Source: Skermanella mucosa
GTDB lineage: Bacteria; Pseudomonadota; Alphaproteobacteria; Azospirillales; Azospirillaceae
Length of the DNA: 64,000 bases
Direction of reading: 5' to 3'
Assembly (NCBI RefSeq): GCF_016765655.2
Contig: NZ_CP086106.1
Span: 466,001 to 530,000 of the forward strand
Shown here piece by piece: positions 1 to 9,232 of this stretch. A program made the position numbers and the translations under genes. Each line of letters starts with the position of its first letter. Position 1 is the stretch's first letter. The notes below the pieces were generated by a model that saw only the letters and a program-made list of their open reading frames with translations, ran no database searches and had not been told where the DNA came from.

Positions 1-628
1 TGAAGCGCACAAGCTCCTCCATCACGTCCACCACCCGGTCGTAGAGCGGCCCTGGAAGCATCCGGCCGGCCTCGTCGAACTGCTCGTAGGCCTTCGGCAC
101 GCTCGACTGGTTGGGGATGGTGACCATGCGCATCCAGCGGCCCAGGATGCGCAGCGTGTTCACCGCGTTGAAGCTCTGCGAACCGCCGGAGACCTGCATC
201 ACCGCCAGGGTGCGGCCCTGGGTCGGCCGGACCGAGCCCTCCGACAGGGGGAGCCAGTCGATCTGGTTCTTGAACACGCCGGTCACGGTCCCGTGCATCT
301 CGGGGCTGCACCAGACCTGGCCTTCCGACCAGATCGACAGGTCCCGCAATTCCCGCACCTTGGGATGGTCGGGGCCGACGCTGTTGGCCATCGGCAGCTC
401 GCGCGGGTCGAAGATGCGCGTCTCGGCCCCCATCGCCCGCAGCAGCCGATCCGCCTCCTCGACCAGCAGCCGGCTGTAGGAGCGCTCCCGCAGCGATCCG
501 TAGAGCAGCAGGATGCGCGGCGGATGGGTCATCCGCGCGGCCGGTTCCAGCCGCGCGGGGTCGGGCTGCCTCAGCAGTTCCGGCTTGAGGGCGGGCAGCG
601 TGTCGGGGGGAGGGGCGAGGTCATCCAT
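1..628 (-). CDS. arsH: ArsH-type NADPH-dependent FMN reductase (3' end outside window)
   Basis: Flavoprotein of the ArsH family, which oxidises trivalent organoarsenicals and reduces quinones using NADPH in the cytosol. About 209 residues are visible and the C-terminus lies beyond the left edge. The flavodoxin-like FMN phosphate-binding motif [10 protein letters not shown] sits near residues 44-53, and the later segments [17 protein letters not shown] and [13 protein letters not shown] are typical of ArsH. The ATG overlaps the end of arsC (ATGGATGA), so the two are probably translated together. Another NADPH-FMN reductase is the only real alternative; the arsC linkage favours ArsH. Confidence 0.93.
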   Translation of the reverse strand, partial: MDDLAPPPDTLPALKPELLRQPDPARLEPAARMTHPPRILLLYGSLRERSYSRLLVEEADRLLRAMGAETRIFDPRELPMANSVGPDHPKVRELRDLSIWSEGQVWCSPEMHGTVTGVFKNQIDWLPLSEGSVRPTQGRTLAVMQVSGGSQSFNAVNTLRILGRWMRMVTIPNQSSVPKAYEQFDEAGRMLPGPLYDRVVDVMEELVRF

Positions 629-1055
629 GGCCCGGTCCGATCCGGCGGCCCTGCTCGTCCACGACAGGCTCGCCGTCCTCCTTGGCGAAGGCGCCCCGCT
701 GCGGCGAGGGCAGGATGTCCAGCACGGTTTCCGACGGGCGGCACAGCTTCACGCCCAGGGGAGTGACGACGATCGGGCGATTGATCAGGATCGGGTGCGC
801 CATCATGGCGTCGAGCAGCCGGTCGTCGTCCAGGTCCGGATCGTCCAGGCCCAGCTCGTCGTAGGGCGTGCCTTTCCGGCGCAGCACGTCGCGCACGGCC
901 ACGCCCATCCGGCGGATCAGGTCCTTCAGCTCGTCGCGGCTTGGCGGCGACTTCAGGTACTCGATCACCACCGGCTCCTCCCCGCTGTTGCGGATCAAGG
1001 CCAGGGTGTTGCGCGAGGTGCCGCACTTGGGGTTGTGGTAGATCGTGACGGTCAC
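621..1055 (-). CDS. arsC: Arsenate reductase, glutaredoxin-coupled ArsC family
   Basis: Reduces arsenate to arsenite in the cytosol using glutathione and glutaredoxin. The N-terminus [15 protein letters not shown] carries the catalytic cysteine of the ArsC/Spx thioredoxin-like fold, and [18 protein letters not shown] holds the conserved arginine-rich substrate site. Length is about 144 residues, near the usual 115-140 with a slightly long C-terminal tail. A GTG start is chosen because AGGA lies just upstream and it gives the usual N-terminus; a TTG seven codons earlier is possible. It overlaps arsH by eight bases. No ArsR or ArsB gene is visible; they may lie to the left. Confidence 0.94.
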   Translation of the reverse strand: MTVTIYHNPKCGTSRNTLALIRNSGEEPVVIEYLKSPPSRDELKDLIRRMGVAVRDVLRRKGTPYDELGLDDPDLDDDRLLDAMMAHPILINRPIVVTPLGVKLCRPSETVLDILPSPQRGAFAKEDGEPVVDEQGRRIGPGHG

Positions 1056-1088
1056 GAGTCCTGCTCCCGTAGCCAAGTCCGCGGGCGG

Positions 1089-2198
1089 TCAGTTCTGCGC
1101 CGGCGGCGATGCCGGCGGCGCCGGCTGGCCGGCCTGGGGCGGCTGTTCCGAACCGAGCTTGCGGACGACCTGGGTCAGCCCGTCGCGCGCCTTCCTGGCC
1201 AGCTCCACGTCGGCGTCGGACGCCTCGTGGAAGAAGACGTTGAAGACGTTGTCCTGGCTCTTGAAGAACAGGATCGCGACGTTGATCTTGCCCTCGGGCG
1301 GGGTGCAGGTGACCATGGCGGTCCGCAGGGTCACGCGCGGCAGGGTCTCGACCGCGGCGGGATCGGCGTTGAACTCACCGCCGCAACGCTGCTTCAGGGC
1401 GTCCAGGTAGTTGGTCGTGAGCGTCGCGAAATCCGCGTCCGGCGGGGCCCGGTGACCGCGCACGCCGCCGAATACCGGTCCCAGCCGCCACGCGAAATCG
1501 GCCGGGCGGCGGTCCTCCGGGACGTTCGCCAGCGACAGCGGCACCGCCTGGCGCAGGCCGGCGGCGTCGAGCAGCGCCCGTAGCCCTTCCGGCAGGATGA
1601 CCGCGACCGGCTTGGCGCCGCCCTGGGCGCCCGGCTTCGGCCCGCCCCCCGAGACCCCCTGCTGGACGCAGCTGCGCAGGTCGCCCAGCGCCTTGGCCGT
1701 ACCGCGGAGCTGGAAGATCGCCGTGTCGGTCGGCCCCTGCATGATCAGGCGGCTACCCTTGCGCATGCCCTCGTACAGCTCGTCGTCCTTGCCGGTGGGG
1801 ACCACCAGCAGGTCCGGCTCCATCGCGACGGCGGTGAAGTTCCGCCTGAGCGTCTCGTCGACCCGGACGCTCATGGGGAACTTGGTCCCCTGGGTCATGC
1901 CGGCGCCGGGGATGCCGATCAGGATGTTGGTCTCCCCGTTGGGATTGCGGGCGAACACCAGGGCCAGCTTGTTGTCGAAGCGGTTCTCCGCGACGCAATA
2001 GACGAACTTGCCGTTGGGGTCGGCCACGGGGCCGCCGCGCCAGTCGCCGATCGGCGCTCCGGTCAGCTGGGCGCCGCCCGGTGCCTGAACCACTTGGGCG
2101 CCTCCCGGCGCCTGGGCCAGTGCTGCGGAGGGTAGGCCGCTCGACAGGCCGATGGCGGCGCCGAGCGCTAGAGCGAGAAGATGAGACTGCACGTTCAA
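1089..2198 (-). CDS. Exported protein of unknown function, possibly IalB-like
   Basis: A 369-residue protein with a clear signal peptide (MNVQSHLLALALGAAIGLSSG, cleavage near ALA-QA), so it should be periplasmic or secreted. Residues about 45-170 (GDWRGGPVADPNGKFVYCVAENRF to LRSCVQQG) loosely resemble the invasion-associated locus B fold, with paired cysteines. The second half is not recognised and ends in a proline-rich tail. It lies between arsC and the transporter ATPase on the same strand, but the 30-base gap and unrelated content give no functional link. IalB-like is a weak guess. Confidence 0.7.
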   Translation of the reverse strand: MNVQSHLLALALGAAIGLSSGLPSAALAQAPGGAQVVQAPGGAQLTGAPIGDWRGGPVADPNGKFVYCVAENRFDNKLALVFARNPNGETNILIGIPGAGMTQGTKFPMSVRVDETLRRNFTAVAMEPDLLVVPTGKDDELYEGMRKGSRLIMQGPTDTAIFQLRGTAKALGDLRSCVQQGVSGGGPKPGAQGGAKPVAVILPEGLRALLDAAGLRQAVPLSLANVPEDRRPADFAWRLGPVFGGVRGHRAPPDADFATLTTNYLDALKQRCGGEFNADPAAVETLPRVTLRTAMVTCTPPEGKINVAILFFKSQDNVFNVFFHEASDADVELARKARDGLTQVVRKLGSEQPPQAGQPAPPASPPAQN

Positions 2199-2228
2199 TA
2201 TCCGGCTGCGCTGGGAGTTGGCGGCAGG

Positions 2229-2969
2229 CTATAGGGCCGGCCGGCCCGTCGCAAGGGGATTGCCCATAAAGTCCGGATCGGCCTCCAGCCGCCGCCGCAG
2301 GTCCGCGGCGCTCCCGGTTTCCGCCAGCCTGCCCAGCCGGAGCCATGCGCCGAGGTCGGCCGCCTCCAGCGCGCGGGCCGCCGCCTGCTCCGCCAGCAGG
2401 ACCGCCGTGCCTCCTGCGGCGATCTCGCGCACCGTCGCCATGACCTGCGCCGTCAGCAGGGGCGACAGCCCGAGGGACGGCTCGTCCAGCAGGAGCAGGC
2501 GGGGCTCCCCCATCAGCGCGCGGCCGATCGCCAGCATCTGCTGCTGCCCGCCGGACAGCCGCCAGGCCCGCTCGCCCGACTTGGCCCGGAGCTGGGGGAA
2601 CAGGGCGAAGACGCGGTCCAGCAGCGCCATGCGGGCCGCGGCCGGCGCGAAGCTCGCCACCTCCAGGTTGTCGCGCACGCTCATGCCGGGAAAGACCCTG
2701 CGGCCCTCCGGCACGTAGCCGATGCCCAGGCGCGCCCGCCGCTCGGGCGCCAGGCGGGTGATGTCGGACCCGTCCAGCAGGACCCGTCCCGCCGCCGCCG
2801 GCAGCAGGCCGATCACCGCCTTCAGCAGGCTGGACTTGCCGGCGCCGTTGGCCCCCAGAAGGGCCAGCACCTCGCCCGGCCTGACGTCGAGCGAGACGCC
2901 GTCGACAACAGGGGCGCCGCCGTAGGATACGGACAGGCCGGAAAGCGCGAGCAGCGGCAGGGGGCTCAT
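2229..2969 (-). CDS. ABC transporter ATPase, LivF family
   Basis: Second ATPase of a branched-chain-amino-acid-type (HAAT) importer, 246 residues. Walker A GANGAGKS is near residue 38, the signature is LSGGQQQ, and Walker B is LLLLDEPS. The ATG overlaps the end of the LivM-LivG fusion by four bases, so it is the last gene of a translationally coupled four-gene unit (binding protein, LivH, LivM-LivG, LivF). Because the unit sits behind a TPP riboswitch, the substrate is probably thiamine-related, not leucine; that is inference. Confidence 0.95.
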   Translation of the reverse strand: MSPLPLLALSGLSVSYGGAPVVDGVSLDVRPGEVLALLGANGAGKSSLLKAVIGLLPAAAGRVLLDGSDITRLAPERRARLGIGYVPEGRRVFPGMSVRDNLEVASFAPAAARMALLDRVFALFPQLRAKSGERAWRLSGGQQQMLAIGRALMGEPRLLLLDEPSLGLSPLLTAQVMATVREIAAGGTAVLLAEQAAARALEAADLGAWLRLGRLAETGSAADLRRRLEADPDFMGNPLATGRPAL

Positions 2970-4732
2970 GGCGCCTCCGGCCCGGGCGACCCCAGGTAGG
3001 CAGCGCGCACGCGGGGGTCGCGCCGGATCGCGTCGGGCGTCCCCTCGGCGATGACGCCGCCCTCGTCCAGGCAGGTAATCCGGTCTGCCAGCGGCAGCAG
3101 GAAGGGCATATTGTGCTCCACGATCAGCACGGCGGCGCCGTCGTCGGCCGCCGCCCGGAGCAACCGGGCAAGCCCGGCCTGCTCGGCCTCGGTCAGGCCG
3201 GCGGCCGGCTCGTCCAGCAGCAGGACGGCTGGTTGCCGGGCCAGGGCGCGGGCCAGTTCCACCCGCCGCCGCAGCCCCGGCGGCAAGGTCGCGCAAGGCT
3301 CGCGGGCGAGGTCGGCGGCGCCGGCCCGTTCCAGGACCCGTTCCAGGAAATGCATCGCGTGGGCTTCCGCCGTCCGGACATCGCCGTCGAGGGTGATCCG
3401 CGCCGCCGCCACCGCTCCCAGCGCGTCCACCCCGGGCGGCAGGCTGGCGGTCTGGAAGGTCCGGGCGACCCCGGCCCCCGCGATCCCGTGCGGCGCCCGT
3501 CCGGTCAGTTCCACGCCCCGCACGTACAGCCTGCCGCCGTCCGGCTTCTCCAGGCCGGTCACCAGGTTGATCAGCGTCGTCTTGCCCGAGCCGTTGGGGC
3601 CGATCACTCCCAGGATCTCGCCGGGATCGATCGCCAGCGAGACGCCGTGGACCGCCCGGACGCCGCCGAAGGACTTGGAGAAACCCTCGACATACAGCAC
3701 CGGTCCGCGGAACGGGGCCGCCGGCCGGGGCTCTGGCGCCAGCGGGGCCGGCGGCGGGCGGGGCGGCTCCGGCAGCCAGCGCGCGCGCAGCCGCTCCGCC
3801 AGGCCGACCAGTCCCCACGGCGCCGCCACCACCGTCGCCAGCAAGGCTACGCCGTACAGCAGCAGGTAGCCGCCCTCCATCCAGCGGAACCATTCCGGCA
3901 GCTGGGTCAGCAGGACGGCACCGGCCAGTGCGCCCGCGACCCGGCCCAGCCCGCCGATCACCGCCATGGTCAGGATCGTGACCATGACCGGGAACTCCAG
4001 CACCTCGGGCGACACCACCCGCTGGATATGGGCGGCGAGCGCTCCCGCGGCGCCGGCATAGGCGGCGCCGAGGACGAAGCATTCCAGGCGCAGCCGGTCG
4101 ATGTCGATGCCCAGCGTGCGGGCCGCCGCCGGCGTGTCGCGCATCAGGGGGAAGGCAAGGCCGCGCAGGCCCCGCCCGATCCGCCACGCCGCCAGCGCGC
4201 CCAGCGCCACCAGGGTCCAGACGAACAGCGCCAGGGGCAGGCCGCGCCCGGGGCGCCAGCCGAACAGCTCGACGCCCGGCACGCCGGCTATCCCGTTGGA
4301 GCCGCCGGTCAGACCCTGCCACTCCACCGCGGCGAGCAGCACCACCTGCCCGATGCCGAGCGTCGCCAGGGCGAAGTAATGGCTTTCCAGCCGCAGCACC
4401 GGCGCCGCGACCGCCAGGGCCAGCAAGGCCGGCGCCAGGATCGAGAGCGGGAAGGTCGCCTCGAAGCCGAGGCCGTACCGGCTGCCCAGGATGCCGGTGG
4501 CATAGGCCCCGATTCCATAGAAGGTGCCCTGCGCCAGCGACAGGGCGCCGGCATTGCCGAAGATCATCTGGTAGCCGATCACGGCCAGCGCATAGACCCC
4601 GGCCACGGTCAGCACCCGCAAGCCATAGGGATCGGCGACCAGCAGCGCGTAGGCCGCGAGCGCCGCGCCGGCCGCCGCGAGCAGCGGCATGGCGCCTCTT
4701 CCGGGAATCATCGTGAACCGGTTCTCAGGCAC
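2966..4732 (-). CDS. Fused ABC permease-ATPase (LivM-LivG type)
   Basis: One 588-residue chain with a LivM permease (about residues 15-320, many membrane helices, typical YQMIFGNAGALSLAQGTFYGIGAYATG) followed by a LivG ATPase (about 345-588; Walker A GPNGSGKT, Walker B LLLDEPA). The ABC signature region reads LPPGLRRR instead of LSGGQ, a notable departure. The start overlaps the end of the upstream LivH gene; internal ATG codons at residues 8 and 15 are possible later starts. LivM and LivG are usually separate genes; fusions occur in a minority of bacteria. Operon control by the upstream TPP riboswitch is expected. Confidence 0.92.
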   Translation of the reverse strand: MPENRFTMIPGRGAMPLLAAAGAALAAYALLVADPYGLRVLTVAGVYALAVIGYQMIFGNAGALSLAQGTFYGIGAYATGILGSRYGLGFEATFPLSILAPALLALAVAAPVLRLESHYFALATLGIGQVVLLAAVEWQGLTGGSNGIAGVPGVELFGWRPGRGLPLALFVWTLVALGALAAWRIGRGLRGLAFPLMRDTPAAARTLGIDIDRLRLECFVLGAAYAGAAGALAAHIQRVVSPEVLEFPVMVTILTMAVIGGLGRVAGALAGAVLLTQLPEWFRWMEGGYLLLYGVALLATVVAAPWGLVGLAERLRARWLPEPPRPPPAPLAPEPRPAAPFRGPVLYVEGFSKSFGGVRAVHGVSLAIDPGEILGVIGPNGSGKTTLINLVTGLEKPDGGRLYVRGVELTGRAPHGIAGAGVARTFQTASLPPGVDALGAVAAARITLDGDVRTAEAHAMHFLERVLERAGAADLAREPCATLPPGLRRRVELARALARQPAVLLLDEPAAGLTEAEQAGLARLLRAAADDGAAVLIVEHNMPFLLPLADRITCLDEGGVIAEGTPDAIRRDPRVRAAYLGSPGPEAP

Positions 4733-5600
4733 GGCTGCGGGCCGCCTCGCCGAACAGGCCCTGGGGACGCACCGCCAGGATCGCCAGCAGCGCCAGGTAC
4801 AGCGCCGCCGTCGCCGCCGAGTAGGACAGGGTGGCGGACACCAGCACCTCGAACGCGGCGATCAGCAGCGCGCCGGCGACGGCGCCCGGGACCGATCCCC
4901 AGCCGCCGATGGTCACGGCGATGTAGGCCTTCAGGATCAGCCCGCTGCCCGAGGTCGGCGTCACGAAGAACTGGTTGGACAGCAGCAGCCCGGCGGCGCC
5001 CGCCAGGGCGGCGCCCAGCGCGAACGTCGCGGCGACCATGACCGTCACGGGGATGCCGCAGGCCCGCGCCATCTCCGGGTCCTGGGCGGTCGCCCGCAGG
5101 CGCCGGCCCAGCTGGGTGCGGGCGAACAGCCAGTGCTGGCCCAGGATCAGCAGGCCGGCCACCGCCACGACCGCGAGCGACTGCTTAGGCACGAGCAGGC
5201 CGGCGATCTCCAGCGTTCCGCCCCCGAACAGCGGCGGCGCCGCCTTCGGCTCCGGCCCGAACAGCAGGGTGGCGCCGTTCTGCAGGATGATACCGACCGC
5301 GATGGTGCTGATGAAGACGCTGACCGGCGGGCGGTGCCGAAGCGGCAGGTAGGCCAGCAGCGACACCAGCAGCCCCAGCGCCGCCATCAGCGCCGCCACC
5401 AGCGGCAGCAGCAGGATGCCGGGAAGGGGGATAAGGCCCGCCAGGGCCACCGCCAGGAATCCGCCGGCCATCACCAGGTCGCCCTGGGCGAAGTTGACGG
5501 CCGAGGTCGCGTTCAGCACCAGCACGAAGCCCAGGGCGACCAGCGCATAGGCGGCGCCCAGCGCCACCCCGTTGACCAGAAGCTGAGCGACACCCGTCAC
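4725..5600 (-). CDS. ABC transporter permease, LivH family
   Basis: A 291-residue inner-membrane permease with about eight hydrophobic helices and the LivH-typical start LLVNGVALGAAYALVALGF, followed by LNATSAVNFAQGDLVMAGG. The GTG start overlaps the stop of the binding-protein gene as GTGA, which fixes the start and indicates translational coupling. It pairs with the LivM half of the next gene to form the membrane channel. Confidence 0.94.
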   Translation of the reverse strand: MTGVAQLLVNGVALGAAYALVALGFVLVLNATSAVNFAQGDLVMAGGFLAVALAGLIPLPGILLLPLVAALMAALGLLVSLLAYLPLRHRPPVSVFISTIAVGIILQNGATLLFGPEPKAAPPLFGGGTLEIAGLLVPKQSLAVVAVAGLLILGQHWLFARTQLGRRLRATAQDPEMARACGIPVTVMVAATFALGAALAGAAGLLLSNQFFVTPTSGSGLILKAYIAVTIGGWGSVPGAVAGALLIAAFEVLVSATLSYSAATAALYLALLAILAVRPQGLFGEAARSRA

Positions 5601-6736
5601 GGCGCCACGTCGTAGCGCTTGACCACCGCCGGAACGCGCGACGTCCCGTCGTAGCAGACGATGACGGCGGAATGGGCCATGTTGCCCCGGCCGTCGGAGC
5701 GGTAGGTCATGGCGAGCCCGCCGTAGGTCCCCTTGGCCAGCGCGTCGCGCACGGCCTCCGGCGTGTCCGCCCCCTTGGCCGCCGCGTCCAGCACCATGCG
5801 GATGCCGTCGTACTGGCCGAGCGCGAAGGCGTCCGGCTCGGTGCCGAAGGCCGCGCGGTACTCGGCGGTGAAGCGTTCCATCTCCGGCGAACCGCCCGAC
5901 ACCGGAGAGGCCGAGGTCTCGGCGCAGACGCCCTTCAGCTCCGTCGGCTCCAGCAGCGCCGCGGTGGAGGGCTGGTGCATCGCCGAGCCGGCGACGATCG
6001 GTACGCCGGGGTTCATGGCCGCCGCCTGCCGCACGAACAGCGCCGTCGGGCCGGAATGCAGGTGCAGGACCAGCACGTCGGGGTCGGCCGCCATGGCCTT
6101 GGTCAGCACCGGCAGCATGTCGCGGATGCCGGGATCGACGCCTTCCTCGAACACCGGCTCGACGCCCAGCTTGGCGAAGGCGTCGCGCAGGTGCGCCTGG
6201 CCGCTCTGGCCATAGGCGGTGGTCTGATAGATCACCGCCGGCCGGCGCTTGCCCAGCTCCTCCGCCACGTAGCGGGCATGGGCGGTCTTGGTGACCCCGT
6301 CGCCGGGGAAGAAGCGGAAGACCCAAGGGTTGCCGCGCTCCGTGATCGACGCCGTGCCGGACACCGTGACCAGGGGAATGCCGTACTCGTCGGCGAGCGG
6401 CAGCATGGCGAGCATCTGGGTGCCCAGCATGCTGGCGGCGACCGCGGTCGGCGCGCCGCGCCCGGCCGCCCGGACCAGCGCGGTCACCGCGCCTTCGGGG
6501 GAGGTGCCGGTATCGATCACCTCCGACCGCACCGAGAGTCCTTCGGGGGCGTGGCGGATCGCCAGGACGGCGCCGTTGCGCTGGCTGGTGCCCTCCAGCG
6601 CCAGGAAGCCGGTGACCGGCACCAGCACCGGAATATCCAGGTCTGCCGCGGCGGCGGGCCCAGTGGCGGGACCGGCGGCGGACGACAGGGCGGCGGCGAA
6701 CGCGGCGGCGAACAGTGTGGACTTCCGGGCGGGCAT
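5597..6736 (-). CDS. Periplasmic substrate-binding protein of the riboswitch-controlled HAAT transporter
   Basis: A 379-residue protein with a signal peptide (MPARKSTLFAAAFAAALSSA, cleavage after AAA) and a type I periplasmic binding fold of the Leu/Ile/Val-binding class. The ATG is chosen because GGAGGAAGGGAAC precedes it and the signal peptide begins there; upstream codons lie in the riboswitch leader. It is the first gene after the TPP riboswitch, so expression should fall when thiamine pyrophosphate is plentiful. That predicts thiamine, its pyrimidine or thiazole moiety, or a salvage product as ligand. Family membership alone would have suggested amino acids. Confidence 0.93.
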   Translation of the reverse strand: MPARKSTLFAAAFAAALSSAAGPATGPAAAADLDIPVLVPVTGFLALEGTSQRNGAVLAIRHAPEGLSVRSEVIDTGTSPEGAVTALVRAAGRGAPTAVAASMLGTQMLAMLPLADEYGIPLVTVSGTASITERGNPWVFRFFPGDGVTKTAHARYVAEELGKRRPAVIYQTTAYGQSGQAHLRDAFAKLGVEPVFEEGVDPGIRDMLPVLTKAMAADPDVLVLHLHSGPTALFVRQAAAMNPGVPIVAGSAMHQPSTAALLEPTELKGVCAETSASPVSGGSPEMERFTAEYRAAFGTEPDAFALGQYDGIRMVLDAAAKGADTPEAVRDALAKGTYGGLAMTYRSDGRGNMAHSAVIVCYDGTSRVPAVVKRYDVAP

Positions 6737-6806
6737 CGTCGGTTCCCTTCCTCCTTGCGAAGCGGAAACCTGTGAGTGCCGCGATTTGCTCTTGGTCGGT
6801 CCCACG

Positions 6807-6886
6807 GGCTCCCTTCGCTGGCATGATCCAGATCAGGTTCTATGGGTATGATCTCAGCACGGGCGGATCGGCCCGGCACCCCAGCC
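6807..6886 (-). ncRNA. TPP riboswitch (THI element)
   Basis: On the minus strand the leader holds the conserved THI-box parts in order: GGGGTGCC, GCTGAGATCATACCC, AACCTGATCTGGATCATGCC, then AGCGAAGGGA. Closing stem P1 is GGCT paired with AGCC. These match the pyrimidine-sensing and pyrophosphate-sensing arms of the TPP riboswitch. It lies about 70 bases upstream of the binding-protein ATG, leaving room for either a terminator or ribosome-site sequestration; I could not decide which. It is the main evidence for the role of the downstream transporter. Confidence 0.96.
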
Positions 6887-6979
6887 TTCGTGACGCGACA
6901 GTGACAGTCCGGCTTGGCCCCGTCAAGGCTCGGCCAGCCCTATCCGAAGGAGATCGCTCGGCCGTTTGATCTAATACTT

Positions 6980-6993
6980 TTGACGTAGATCAT
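6980..6993 (+). promoter_or_regulatory. Possible FNR/DNR-type box upstream of the globin chemoreceptor
   Basis: TTGACGTAGATCAT fits the TTGAT-N4-ATCAA consensus of FNR/CRP-family regulators at eight of ten positions. It lies 55 bases before the ATG of a gas-sensing chemoreceptor gene, where oxygen- or NO-responsive control would make sense. A single short match is weak evidence. Confidence 0.35.
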
Positions 6994-7048
6994 TGCCGCT
7001 GCAACCCTGGCGCCCGATTGTCCGCGATTGCAACTGGGGGGATGACCA

Positions 7049-9232
7049 ATGAACACTCGCGAGCTGTCCGACGCGCGGGCTCAGCCCGACGCGGCCCCGT
7101 CCCATGGCACGTCGGTCGAGCTGGCGCTCTGGCGGATCGACGGTGCCACGCAGCGCTCGCTCCGGCAGCTCGGCCCCCATGTCAACGCCGACCTGGACGG
7201 CATCCTCACCGATTTCTACGGCTTCCTGAAGCGCTTTCCCGAGACGGCGGAGCTGATCGCGGCGGAGGGCATGGTCACCCGCCTGATCTGCGCCCAGCAG
7301 GACCATTGGCACAAGCTGTTCGTCGAGGGCATCGACGCCGGGTACGTGGAGCGGGTTCAGCGGATCGGGTCGGCCCACCACCGGGTCGGGCTGAAGCCGC
7401 GGTTCTACCTCTCGGCCTATTCCTTCATCCTGGAGCGGCTGGTCCGCTCGGTGATCGAGCGCAACCGCTGGAGCCGGCACGCCGCGGCCGACCAGGCGGC
7501 GACGCTGATCCGCACCCTCCTGATGGAGGCGGAGCTGGCGCTCTCCGTCTATACCCACACGACGACCGAGCAGCACGTGACCGACGAGCTGCTCGACCTC
7601 GCCGACACCTTCGAGCAGGAGCTGGACGACGCGGTCCAGCTGGTCCGCCGCAAGGCGGAGGCGATGGAGAGGGCCTCGACCGAGGTGCTGGGCGCCGCCC
7701 GCATGGTCAGCGAGGACGGCGGCCACGTCGCCGAGGCGTCCCACGAGGCCGACGTCAATGCCCAGACCATCGCCGCCGCCACCCAGGAGCTTTCCGCTTC
7801 CATCGCCGAGATCTCGCGTCAGGTGGACCGCTCGACCGGGGCCGCCCAAGACGCCACTATCCGGTCCCAGGCCGCCCGCGACATCGCCAACAACCTGACC
7901 GACGTGTCCGACAGGATCGGCTCGATCGCCTCGCTGATCGAGAAGATCGCCAAGGAAACCCGCCTGCTCGCGCTCAACGCCAGCATCGAGGCGGCGCGCG
8001 CCGGCGAGGCAGGGCGCGGCTTCTCCGTCGTCGCGAACGAGGTCAAGCTGCTGGCCGACCAGACGAACCATGCCACGTGCAATATCCGGTCCGAGATCCA
8101 GTCCATGCAGAAGGCCATCGGCGACACGGTCAGCGCGATCGCCGACGTGGCCGGCCGGGTCGAGCTGGTCAACGACACCATCACCGCCATCGCCTCCGCC
8201 GTGGTCGAGCAGGACGCTGTCACCCAGGACATCGCCCAGACCGTGACCCAGACGGCCGACAGCGTGCGCCGGGTGCACGAGCGGATCGGCAGCGTCGCCA
8301 CCCAGGCGGGACTGACCACAACGGTATCGACCCAGCTGCGCAACAACACGACCGAACTGGTCGAGCAGGTCGTCAACATCGAGAAGCGGGTGATCTCCAG
8401 CCTGCGCAACTCCCGCTTCGCCGAGCGCCGGCGCGCGATGCGCGTCACCGTGGACATAAAGACCGAATGCCGGATCGACGGGCGGACGGTGCCGGCCTGC
8501 GTCGAGAACATCTCCAGCGGCGGCGCCCAGGTCCGCCTGGCCGCCGGGACCGCCGCGCAGGGGAGCCTCGTCTCCTTCGACCTGCCGGGCATCGGCGAGG
8601 TCGCGGCCAAGGCGACGACCATCGAGGGGGAAGTGCTCCATGTCCATTTCGAGGACCTCGACCCTGCCGTCCAGGCCGCGCTGGCCGAGGCGCTGGACCG
8701 CTGGCACCGGGGCGACGAGGCGCTGATCCAGACCGTGCAGGCGGCGGCGCGCCAGATCTCCGGCCTGTTCGACGACACCATCGACGAGGGTGGCATCAGC
8801 GCCGCGGCGATGTTCTCCACCGCCTACCAGCCGATCCCCGGGACCGATCCCCAGCAGTACCTGACCGCCTACACCGACCTGTGCGACCGCCTGCTGCCGC
8901 CGATCCAGGAAGCTGTGCTCCAGAAGGAGACGCGGATCGATTTCTGCGTCGCGGTGGACCGCAACGGCTATCTGCCGACCCACAACCTCAAATATTCGCA
9001 GCCCCAGCGGCCGGGCGAGCCGGCCTGGAACACCGCCAACTGCCGCAACCGCCGCCTGTTCGACGATTTCACCGGCATCGCCGCCGCCCGCAGCCGAGCG
9101 CCGGCCCTGGTCCAGACCTATCGCCGCGACATGGGCGGCGGCAGGTTCCTGCTGCTGAAGGACGTCAGCGCCCCGATCCTGGTCCATGGCCGCCATTGGG
9201 GCGCCCTGCGGCTGGGCTGCCGGCCGACTTGA
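7049..9232 (+). CDS. Globin-coupled chemoreceptor with PilZ and C-terminal sensor domains
   Basis: A 727-residue cytoplasmic chemoreceptor without membrane helices. Order: protoglobin sensor (about 30-180; [16 protein letters not shown] carries the likely proximal heme histidine H110), MCP signalling domain (about 215-455; hairpin tip [20 protein letters not shown]), PilZ c-di-GMP domain (about 465-550; ERRRAMR followed by NISSGGAQV), and a C-terminal Cache/GAF-like module ([17 protein letters not shown]) seen in many alphaproteobacterial MCPs. It should link oxygen or NO sensing and c-di-GMP to motility. The ATG follows a GGGGGG ribosome site. Its end overlaps the convergent add gene by 68 bases. 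Confidence 0.93.
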   Translation: MNTRELSDARAQPDAAPSHGTSVELALWRIDGATQRSLRQLGPHVNADLDGILTDFYGFLKRFPETAELIAAEGMVTRLICAQQDHWHKLFVEGIDAGYVERVQRIGSAHHRVGLKPRFYLSAYSFILERLVRSVIERNRWSRHAAADQAATLIRTLLMEAELALSVYTHTTTEQHVTDELLDLADTFEQELDDAVQLVRRKAEAMERASTEVLGAARMVSEDGGHVAEASHEADVNAQTIAAATQELSASIAEISRQVDRSTGAAQDATIRSQAARDIANNLTDVSDRIGSIASLIEKIAKETRLLALNASIEAARAGEAGRGFSVVANEVKLLADQTNHATCNIRSEIQSMQKAIGDTVSAIADVAGRVELVNDTITAIASAVVEQDAVTQDIAQTVTQTADSVRRVHERIGSVATQAGLTTTVSTQLRNNTTELVEQVVNIEKRVISSLRNSRFAERRRAMRVTVDIKTECRIDGRTVPACVENISSGGAQVRLAAGTAAQGSLVSFDLPGIGEVAAKATTIEGEVLHVHFEDLDPAVQAALAEALDRWHRGDEALIQTVQAAARQISGLFDDTIDEGGISAAAMFSTAYQPIPGTDPQQYLTAYTDLCDRLLPPIQEAVLQKETRIDFCVAVDRNGYLPTHNLKYSQPQRPGEPAWNTANCRNRRLFDDFTGIAAARSRAPALVQTYRRDMGGGRFLLLKDVSAPILVHGRHWGALRLGCRPT

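Noticed and set aside
6971-9196. 741-codon minus-strand open frame
   Set aside because: Antisense shadow of the globin chemoreceptor gene; its composition is low-complexity (G, R, D, V rich) and matches no family.
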